Of a stretch of DNA of 8,018 nucleotides, positions 1 to 4,668 are shown one piece after another. Every line of letters begins with the position of its first letter. The stretch's first letter is position 1. This stretch comes from Acidobacteriota bacterium (lineage in GTDB: Bacteria > Acidobacteriota > Blastocatellia > Pyrinomonadales > Pyrinomonadaceae), in the NCBI GenBank assembly GCA_013696385.1, contig JACCYR010000246.1:1-8018 (forward strand), written 5' to 3'. The notes beneath the pieces were generated by a model. The model was not told where the DNA came from. It saw only the letters and a program-made list of their open reading frames with translations, and did not search any database. Made by a program: the position numbers and the translations under genes.

Positions 1-483
1 GCGGAAGCAACCGCCATCGAAGCGCAAGGTTTAGCCGAAGCAAAGGCGATTAAGGAAAAAGCCGCCGCGTGGCGCGAATTTAACGATGCCGCACGTCTGC
101 AAACGATTCTCGAAAAATTGCCTTCGATTATCGAAGCCTCCGCGCCTGTCTTTCAAGCCGTCGCCGAACCGCTTGGCAAGATTGACAAAATTGTGATGAT
201 TGACCAAGGCGGAAACGGCAATGGCAACGGCTCAAGCGGAATCAACCGTTTTGCAAACACCGCGCCGACAGTGATTTTCTCGCTGCTGCAGCAGCTTCAA
301 TCGCTCGGTTTGAGTTTTCCCGATGTTTTGGCGCAGCTCGGCATTGAGCAAAAGGACGGAAAACTTTCGCTGGCGGCAAATCAGGACGAAAAAACAATTC
401 CGTCAGACGAAAAAGCCGCCGCGCCAATTATTAAAGACAACGGCGATAGAAAACCGGTCGAGAAAATCAGCGACAATCATTAA
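1..483 (+). CDS. Flotillin-like SPFH-domain protein, C-terminal part (5' truncated by window edge)
   Basis: The reading frame is open from base 1 to a TAA at 481-483, giving the last 160 residues. The visible part starts in an Ala/Glu-rich helical stretch (AEATAIEAQGLAEAKAIKEK), typical of the coiled-coil 'flotillin' region that follows the SPFH/band-7 domain. Next comes the conserved C-terminal block (LEKLPSIIEASAPVFQAVAE, then LGKIDKIVMIDQ), a Gly/Asn linker (GGNGNGNGSSG, about residues 70-80), a hydrophobic amphipathic segment, and a charged, probably disordered tail of about 45 residues. Family knowledge: flotillins are membrane-anchored scaffold proteins that oligomerise in ordered lipid domains. 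The N-terminal membrane anchor and SPFH domain lie outside the window. A TTG at 118 is internal and is not a start. A strong terminator follows directly, so this is the last gene of its transcript. Confidence 0.85.
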   Translation, partial: AEATAIEAQGLAEAKAIKEKAAAWREFNDAARLQTILEKLPSIIEASAPVFQAVAEPLGKIDKIVMIDQGGNGNGNGSSGINRFANTAPTVIFSLLQQLQSLGLSFPDVLAQLGIEQKDGKLSLAANQDEKTIPSDEKAAAPIIKDNGDRKPVEKISDNH

Positions 484-501
484 TTTTCTTTCAAGATGAC
501 G

Positions 502-536
502 AAAGCGGCTGTTCGGTGAACCGGACAGCCGCTTTT
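502..536 (+). terminator. Intrinsic terminator after the flotillin gene
   Basis: A GC-rich stem (504-516 with 521-533, 13 bp including one G-U pair, extended by A-T pairs outward) closes a TGAA loop and runs into TTTT. It starts about 20 nt after the flotillin stop codon. This is a textbook Rho-independent terminator and separates flotillin from hisS. Confidence 0.9.
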
Positions 537-575
537 ATGTGCAAAGTTGGCGATGAAATTTTCGGCGTGTTACGA

Positions 576-603
576 TTGCTTTTTACTGCGTTAAAAATAT
601 AAG
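576..603 (+). promoter_or_regulatory. Possible hisS promoter
   Basis: A TATAAG (598-603, five of six matches to TATAAT) lies 16 bp after a poor -35 candidate, TTGCTT (576-581). Transcription would begin near 610, just at the palindrome that overlaps the ribosome binding site. The preceding terminator implies that hisS needs its own promoter in this 97-nt gap. Promoter consensus for the host is unknown, so this is a weak call. Confidence 0.3.
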
Positions 604-607
604 AAAA

Positions 608-624
608 TCCTGACAATATCAGGA
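608..624 (+). promoter_or_regulatory. Palindrome overlapping the hisS ribosome binding site
   Basis: TCCTGA (608-613) and TCAGGA (619-624) form a perfect 6-bp inverted repeat around CAATA. The AGGA of the right arm (621-624) is the only Shine-Dalgarno-like sequence before the hisS ATG at 634. In RNA the hairpin would hide the SD; in DNA the palindrome could be a dimeric repressor site near the predicted transcription start. The pairing is visible in the sequence; the regulatory role is inference. Confidence 0.4.
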
Positions 625-633
625 CAAAAATTT

Positions 634-1947
634 ATGAGCAACACCAATCCGGCGCGTGGAATGCGCGATTTTCTGCCCGTTGACGTTCGCAAGCGCGAAT
701 ACGTCATCAACATTATCAAAGAAGTTTATGAAAGTTACGGCTTTGAACCACTTGAAACGCCTGCCGTCGAAAATATCGAAACGCTGATGGGCAAATACGG
801 CGAAGAAGGCAACAGGCTGATTTTCAAAATCTTAAAGCGCGGTGAACACGAAAAAACGGGCGCGGCGGATTTGGCTTTGCGTTACGATTTAACTGTTCCG
901 TTGGCGCGTGTCGCGGCGAATTACAAAAACGATTTGCCAAAATTCTTCAAACGCTATCAGATTCAACCCGTTTGGCGGGCAGACCGTCCGGCGCGTGGGC
1001 GTTTCCGCGAGTTTTATCAATGCGATGTTGATGCGATTGGTTCGGGTTCGATGCTTGTCGAAGCTGAACTCTGCGCGGCGGCAAGCGAGATTTTGCAGAA
1101 GCTGGGCTTTGATGATTTTATAATTCGGATAAATCACAGAGAAATTTTGCGCGGAATGTTAAATGCTGTCGGAATTGCGGATGAAAAACAAGCCGACGCG
1201 CTAGTCGCTATTGATAAACTCGACAAAATCGGGAAAGACGGTGTTTTGAAAGAATTTGCCGGGCGTGAAACGAGCGAACAAGCCGGAATAAAATTGCTTG
1301 ATTTATTTGCGCGGCTGGCGGCGATAGGAAACATAAACACAATTTCCACTCTTTCCGAATTTATCGGTGAAGACGAAGAAGCAAGAGCAGGTTTAGACGA
1401 CCTGAAACAAATTCTCGAATTTACTAACTTAGAAAATATCAAAATTGACGCAAGTCTTGCTCGCGGTTTGAGTTATTATACGGGCGCGATTTTTGAAATC
1501 AATGTTCCCGATTTAGCAGGAAGTCTCGGCGGCGGCGGGCGTTACGACGCTCTTATCGGAATGTTTGGCAAAGAAGAAATTCCGGCGTGCGGTTTTTCGC
1601 TCGGACTTGAACGCATTGTTTTTGTAATGGACGAAAGAAATATGTTTCCCGCAGATTTGCAGAACTCTTCGGCGGATGTCCTTGTAACAATCTGGAACAA
1701 AGAAACTATTGCTGAATCTGTTCAATTGGCAAATGATTTACGTTCACAAGGCTTGCGCGTTTTGCTTTACCCCGAAGCCGACAAACTCGGCAAACAGTTC
1801 AAATACGCCGATTCGATAAATGTTCCGTTTGTCTGCATCTTGGGCGAAACGGAACTTACCACAAACAAAGTAACGCTCAAAAATATGGAGACGGGCGAAC
1901 AGGAAACTATCGAACGAGGTCAAGCATCAGAGAAAATCAAGAAATAG
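634..1947 (+). CDS. hisS: Histidyl-tRNA synthetase (class II)
   Basis: This cytoplasmic enzyme charges tRNA-His with histidine using ATP (EC 6.1.1.21). The 437-residue protein is close to the usual bacterial length. Visible in order: GMRDFLP (9-15); motif 1 region (about 36-46); the DLTVPLAR block (85-92); motif 2 with its ATP-contacting arginine, PVWRADRPARGRFREFYQCD (about 112-131); the histidine motif LARGLSYYTG (275-284); the Gly-rich GGGGRYD (299-305); motif 3, GFSLGLERI (320-328); and an anticodon-binding domain (about 347-430). Motif 2 has the short bacterial-length loop but the REFYQCD ending and LARGL-YYTG histidine motif typical of eukaryotic/archaeal-style HisRS. Ser replaces the usual Asp in GLDYY. 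The ATG at 634 has AGGA 9 nt upstream. It is flanked by a terminator on the left and has no clear one on the right. Confidence 0.97.
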   Translation: MSNTNPARGMRDFLPVDVRKREYVINIIKEVYESYGFEPLETPAVENIETLMGKYGEEGNRLIFKILKRGEHEKTGAADLALRYDLTVPLARVAANYKNDLPKFFKRYQIQPVWRADRPARGRFREFYQCDVDAIGSGSMLVEAELCAAASEILQKLGFDDFIIRINHREILRGMLNAVGIADEKQADALVAIDKLDKIGKDGVLKEFAGRETSEQAGIKLLDLFARLAAIGNINTISTLSEFIGEDEEARAGLDDLKQILEFTNLENIKIDASLARGLSYYTGAIFEINVPDLAGSLGGGGRYDALIGMFGKEEIPACGFSLGLERIVFVMDERNMFPADLQNSSADVLVTIWNKETIAESVQLANDLRSQGLRVLLYPEADKLGKQFKYADSINVPFVCILGETELTTNKVTLKNMETGEQETIERGQASEKIKK

Positions 1948-1974
1948 TAAATCTCCAAAAGTATTTGAAGCTAT

Positions 1975-2015
1975 CTCAAAAATCCGAAAAAGTTTTGAGT
2001 TCCAACTTTAGTTGG
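1975..2015. repeat. Two adjacent small hairpins downstream of hisS
   Basis: CTCAAAA (1975-1981) pairs with TTTTGAG (1993-1999) across an 11-nt loop. Two bases later CCAACT (2002-2007) pairs with AGTTGG (2010-2015). No T-run follows either stem, so neither is a convincing intrinsic terminator. They may be part of the hisS 3' untranslated region, a dispersed palindrome, or chance AT-rich pairing. Confidence 0.35.
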
Positions 2016-2075
2016 CTGAAAAATTTGTCATAAAAACTACTTTGGCGGTGTTCTCTAAATAAGAAGGAGAAATTT

Positions 2076-3215
2076 ATGCGTTATCAATTTTATTTAATCG
2101 TCTTAGTTTTCATTATTTTAACGGCAGATTGTTCCGCCCAAAAGAAACCTATTAATGTTTCAACATTCCAACAAACTTACGGAAAAATCAGCGAAACGGC
2201 TAAACTGAGCGAAGCACGGGCATCGCATACGGCTACGCTTTTGCCCAACGGCAAAGTCATAATCATCGGCGGGATGGAGCGCAACGGTGTTTTTTTCGAG
2301 AGCGCGGAAATTTTCAATCCGCAAACCGACAACTTCACCAAAGCCAAAGGCAAAATGAGCATCAAGCGCGTCGGACACACGGCGACGCTTTTGCCTGACG
2401 GGAAAATTTTGATTGTTGGCGGTTGGTCAAACCGCGATTTGCCCGAATCGAGCGCGGAGATTTACGACCCGAAAACCGACACTTTTACATCTATCGAAAA
2501 CGCGCATCATCGTCTTTCGGGACACGCGGCAATGCTTCTTGATAACGGCAAAGTCCTGATTGCGGGCGGTTCTGACGGAAAAAGTGGTTTGAGCGATGTC
2601 GAACTTTTTAACCCGCAAAACAATACTTTTACTTTAATCGGAAAAATGCAGAGCGCACGAATCGGCGCAGCGGCAGTGAAATTGGCAGATGGACGGATTT
2701 TGTTGACGGGCGGCGCAGTAAATCAAGGAGAAATTTTGTCGAGCGCGGAAATTTTCGACCCGAAAACAAACAGTTTTACCGCGACCAAGGCGATGAACGC
2801 CGTGCGTTATAAACACGATTCAATCAGGCTTTCGGACGGGCGCGTTCTTGTTTTCGGCGGTTCTGACAGCCGCGATTGGAACGGGCAATATAAAAGCGCG
2901 GAAATTTTTGACCCGCAAACAAATACATTTACGCCGACAAATGATATGAATTTTGCGCGTTTTAAAATCGAAGGAACTTCCGTTCTGCTCAAAGACGGCA
3001 AAGTATTTATCGGCGGCGGCGGCGTTGGCGCGGAAATTTTCGACCCGCAAACAAACACATTTACAAAAACGGCGGGCGAGTTTGGCATACCGCTTCACTT
3101 TGCTTCCGTTACGCTGCTTGCCGACAAACGCGCTTTGATTGTCGGCGGTTACGGCAACGGCACACCGCAAGCGGGACCGATTAGCACAAATCAGGCGTGG
3201 ATTTTCAAATTATGA
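2076..3215 (+). CDS. Secreted Kelch-repeat beta-propeller protein
   Basis: The 379-residue protein begins with a signal peptide: a hydrophobic core at residues 5-16, then TADCSAQ, with signal peptidase I cleavage likely after Ala21. The rest is seven Kelch-type blades. Each has a [GS]H-type start, D/N-G-K/R then a hydrophobic strand ending in Gly-Gly (GG at about 65, 115, 164, 212, 261, 313 and 357) and, in blades 1-6, a closing AEIFDPQTNTF-like strand. The seventh ends in QAWIF. This matches the Kelch/galactose-oxidase central-domain propeller; no catalytic oxidase residues are recognisable. Such propellers usually bind proteins or glycans, so a surface or periplasmic binding role is inferred. 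Blade 6 is short, with the loop after GG nearly absent. The start is set by AAGGAGA at 2064-2070, 5 nt before ATG. The gene looks monocistronic, with a terminator after it. Confidence 0.85.
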   Translation: MRYQFYLIVLVFIILTADCSAQKKPINVSTFQQTYGKISETAKLSEARASHTATLLPNGKVIIIGGMERNGVFFESAEIFNPQTDNFTKAKGKMSIKRVGHTATLLPDGKILIVGGWSNRDLPESSAEIYDPKTDTFTSIENAHHRLSGHAAMLLDNGKVLIAGGSDGKSGLSDVELFNPQNNTFTLIGKMQSARIGAAAVKLADGRILLTGGAVNQGEILSSAEIFDPKTNSFTATKAMNAVRYKHDSIRLSDGRVLVFGGSDSRDWNGQYKSAEIFDPQTNTFTPTNDMNFARFKIEGTSVLLKDGKVFIGGGGVGAEIFDPQTNTFTKTAGEFGIPLHFASVTLLADKRALIVGGYGNGTPQAGPISTNQAWIFKL

Positions 3216-3240
3216 GTTATTGCGGTTTTATAAATACTTT

Positions 3241-3288
3241 GGCTCTGAATCTAGACTTTTTAGTTTGAATTCAGAGCCTTTCTCTTTT
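3241..3288 (+). terminator. Intrinsic terminator after the Kelch gene
   Basis: GGCTCTGAAT (3241-3250) and ATTCAGAGCC (3269-3278) form a perfect 10-bp stem with an 18-nt AT-rich loop. TTTCTCTTTT follows. It sits 25 nt past the Kelch stop codon, which fits a Rho-independent terminator despite the rather long loop. Confidence 0.75.
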
Positions 3289-3293
3289 ATCTT

Positions 3294-3302
3294 TAATCAA
3301 TA
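3294..3302. repeat. Target-site duplication, left copy
   Basis: TAATCAATA, directly outside the left terminal inverted repeat of the MITE-like element, is identical to 3492-3500 directly outside the right one. The perfect 9-bp match in exactly the expected place supports insertion by a transposase that makes 9-bp staggered cuts. Confidence 0.75.
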
Positions 3303-3491
3303 GAACTCGCCGCAGTCAAATGAAAAGGTTGGAGGTGGCGGAAGGTTTTTCTTGCTTAGCAGTCAATAGTTATATAGTGAAGAGTGAATAGTTGTGGTTT
3401 TTAACTATTCGCTATTCACTTTTAACTATTCACTATTTTCCAATAAAAAGAAGCTCTGGTCAGTCAATCATCTGGCAAGTGCGGCGAGTCC
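3303..3491. mobile_element. MITE-like non-autonomous element, 189 bp
   Basis: The ends are 12-bp terminal inverted repeats: GAACTCGCCGCA (3303-3314) and TGCGGCGAGTCC (3480-3491), matching at 11 of 12 positions. They are flanked by perfect 9-bp direct repeats, TAATCAATA, at 3294-3302 and 3492-3500. The interior has no credible gene. It contains a long imperfect hairpin (3365-3430) built from AACTATTCACT-like units. Size, ends, target duplication and lack of coding capacity fit a miniature inverted-repeat transposable element moved in trans by a transposase encoded elsewhere; I cannot assign the family. It lies between the Kelch terminator and the DinB-like gene. Removing it with one duplication copy would join the ATG to TTTATCTTTAATCAAT, so the insertion kept the start codon and replaced the gene's upstream region. 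Confidence 0.7.
3365..3430. repeat. Long imperfect hairpin of AACTATTCACT-type units inside the MITE-like element
   Basis: The left arm, 3365-3393, is nearly the reverse complement of the right arm, 3403-3430. The inner 18 positions pair with two mismatches, then there is a small AT internal loop and seven more pairs, closing a 9-nt loop (GTGGTTTTT). The right side is also a tandem direct repeat with a 21-bp period: AACTATTCGCTATTCAC at 3403 and AACTATTCACTATTTT from 3424. Such hairpins are common inside MITEs and could fold in RNA or single-stranded DNA. Confidence 0.7.
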
Positions 3492-3500
3492 TAATCAATA
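3492..3500. repeat. Target-site duplication, right copy, overlapping a start codon
   Basis: This second copy of TAATCAATA abuts the right inverted repeat of the element. Its last base is the A of the ATG of the DinB-like gene (3500-3502). Confidence 0.75.
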
Positions 3501-4108
3501 TGAACGAACAAATAATCCAAAATTATCTTTCCGAAACAATCGAATCTTTCCGCAGTTACAAAAAACTGGCGGAAAAGGCGATGGCGCAAGTTACGGGCGA
3601 AGAATTTTTCAGAGCGATTGACGCGGAAGCCAATTCGATTGCCGTTATTGTCAAACATATCGCAGGAAATTTGCACTCGCGCTGGACTGATTTTTTGACG
3701 ACTGACGGCGAAAAACCGGACAGAAATCGTGATTCGGAATTTATTGCCGAAAGCGACACGCGCGAAAGTGTATTGGAATTTTGGGAAGCAGGTTGGAAGA
3801 TTCTTTTTGATTCACTCGAATCTTTGAAGATTGAAGATTTGGGAAAAACCGTTAAAATTCGCGGCGAAGATTACACGGTTGTCAAAGCAATAAACCGCTC
3901 GCTCGCGCACGCGGCTTCGCATATCGGACAGATTATGTTTTTGGCGAAGCATTTTCGCGTCGCGGATTGGAAAACTTTGAGCATTCCGAAAAATAAGTCG
4001 GCGGAATTTAATTTGGATTTAGCGGAGAAACAGAAAGTTGAAACTGAGAAATTAAGCCGTTTTGAAGTGCCACCGGAATCTTCCGGGCAAGCAAACTCTG
4101 GAGAATAA
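3500..4108 (+). CDS. DinB/DUF1572-family putative metal-binding protein
   Basis: The 202-residue protein looks like the DUF1572 branch of the DinB/YfiT-like four-helix-bundle superfamily. Landmarks are FRSYKKLAEKA (17-27), the EANSIAVIVKHIAGNLHSRW block (43-62), SDGEKPDRNRD-like sequence (about 68-78), and SLAHAASHIGQIMFLAKH (134-151). His53, His137 and His141 (the last two as HxxxH) match the superfamily's three-histidine metal site. Members include thiol-transferases and many proteins of unknown role, so no reaction is assigned. The tail beyond about residue 165 is charged and probably disordered. I chose ATG 3500 because the family begins with MNE-like sequence. In-frame GTG 3479 and TTG 3392 lie in the MITE-like element and would add residues encoded by it. 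No good SD precedes 3500, so expression after the insertion is uncertain. Confidence 0.8.
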   Translation: MNEQIIQNYLSETIESFRSYKKLAEKAMAQVTGEEFFRAIDAEANSIAVIVKHIAGNLHSRWTDFLTTDGEKPDRNRDSEFIAESDTRESVLEFWEAGWKILFDSLESLKIEDLGKTVKIRGEDYTVVKAINRSLAHAASHIGQIMFLAKHFRVADWKTLSIPKNKSAEFNLDLAEKQKVETEKLSRFEVPPESSGQANSGE

Positions 4109-4153
4109 AAGTTTGCGGGAAAGAAATTAAAAATCAGATGGAAATACTTTACG

Positions 4154-4197
4154 AAAAAGAGCGGGAGAAGAGAGTAGATACCCGCTCAAACTTTTTT
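4154..4197. terminator. Bidirectional terminator between convergent genes
   Basis: GAGCGGG (4159-4165) pairs with CCCGCTC (4181-4187) over a 15-nt loop. AAAAA lies just left of the stem (4154-4158, a T-run on the minus strand), and AAAC plus TTTTTT lies right of it (to 4197). The hairpin can therefore end the plus-strand DinB-like transcript and the minus-strand transcript whose stop codon is at 4203-4205. Confidence 0.8.
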
Positions 4198-4202
4198 GCA
4201 AA

Positions 4203-4502
4203 TTAATAACGTCTGATGAGTACGCGGCTGATTAATCTAGTTGTAACTCTGCCGTTTGACTGGTATCTTGTTTGATAAGTTTCGCGGTATAAGCTACGTC
4301 CGCGACGAACATTACGAACTTGCGTAACGACACGCGCCCGGCGATTATAACGGCGGCGATTTTGACCTAATTGAACTTGAATCTGTGGTTCGGCAACGCT
4401 GTTCGCCGTCAAAGTACTGGCGTTATTTGCCTTTGCTTCAATCGCTGGCACGAAAGCCATTGACGATATTGAAAGTATTGCTAAAGCTAAAATTTTTTTC
4501 AT
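4203..4502 (-). CDS. Small secreted arginine-rich protein, family not recognised
   Basis: This 99-residue protein has a clear signal peptide: MKK, a hydrophobic core at 4-19, and cleavage probably after Ala23 or Ala25 (AKA). A short neutral linker (26-45) follows, then a strongly basic C-terminal half. From residue 46 on I count 17 Arg, no Lys and a single acidic residue (Glu74), plus five Tyr. Arg clusters (RRRYNRRAR, RNVRRGR) alternate with Val/Thr/Tyr strands (VVTQV, YRETYQTRY, TTRLISRV), which suggests a small beta structure rather than a disordered tail. No cysteine or enzyme motif is present. It could bind nucleic acid, anionic polysaccharide or the outer-membrane surface; this is speculation. 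The start is supported by AGGGAGAA (minus strand, 4515-4508), 5 nt before ATG. It is monocistronic, divergent from dxr and convergent with the DinB-like gene. Confidence 0.75.
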   Translation of the reverse strand: MKKILALAILSISSMAFVPAIEAKANNASTLTANSVAEPQIQVQLGQNRRRYNRRARVVTQVRNVRRGRSLYRETYQTRYQSNGRVTTRLISRVLIRRY

Positions 4503-4538
4503 TATATTTCTCCCTATGTTTTTTTTGCCAAAATTAGG

Positions 4539-4567
4539 AATATAAAAACTGTTCCGAATGATGACAC
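4539..4567 (-). promoter_or_regulatory. Possible promoter of the Arg-rich protein gene
   Basis: On the minus strand GTGTCA (4567-4562) and TATATT (4544-4539) are 17 bp apart. They match four and five of six consensus bases. The -10 is about 37 nt upstream of the start codon. The call is plausible but rests on the generic sigma-70 consensus only. Confidence 0.35.
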
Positions 4568-4583
4568 ATAGTTTATGACGCGC

Positions 4584-4611
4584 TTGAAAGTCCCATAGTT
4601 GGAAATTTATT
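4584..4611 (+). promoter_or_regulatory. Possible dxr promoter
   Basis: TTGAAA (4584-4589, four of six) is followed after 16 bp by TTTATT (4606-4611, four of six). It lies in the 166-bp divergent gap between the Arg-rich gene and dxr, where a plus-strand promoter is expected. A weak match in AT-rich sequence. Confidence 0.3.
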
Positions 4612-4620
4612 GCTTTTTTA

Positions 4621-4638
4621 ATGTAAAGTTATGTAAAG
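4621..4638. repeat. Tandem ATGTAAAG direct repeat upstream of dxr
   Basis: ATGTAAAG occurs at 4621-4628 and again at 4631-4638. The period is 10 bp, about one helical turn, and it lies 31 nt upstream of the dxr ATG. Same-face direct repeats of this kind can be regulator binding sites. The repeat is visible; function is inference. Confidence 0.4.
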
Positions 4639-4668
4639 GCAGAATGCGTTTGGCGACTCTGATTATTT

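Noticed and set aside
118..483. A separate 121-residue gene starting at TTG 118
   Set aside because: The frame is open to base 1 and the upstream residues are a typical flotillin coiled coil, so this is the truncated 3' end of a larger gene.
2076..2141. Lipoprotein signal in the Kelch protein (LTADC)
   Set aside because: Asp directly before Cys does not fit the lipobox, which needs a small residue there; CSA-Q fits ordinary signal peptidase cleavage better.
2160..3170. Several long open frames antisense to the Kelch gene
   Set aside because: They echo the blade repeats (recurring VCGSKISA or CLRVENFRA strings) and have no SD or plausible family; they are shadows of the repeated coding strand.
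3365..3440. CRISPR-like array in the AACTATTCACT repeats
   Set aside because: The units are short, lie in both orientations and have no unique spacers of constant length; the arrangement is a hairpin inside a MITE-like element.
3303..3491. tRNA or structured non-coding RNA gene in the gap before the DinB-like gene
   Set aside because: No cloverleaf, T-loop sequence or CCA end is seen; the terminal repeats and target duplication explain the segment better.
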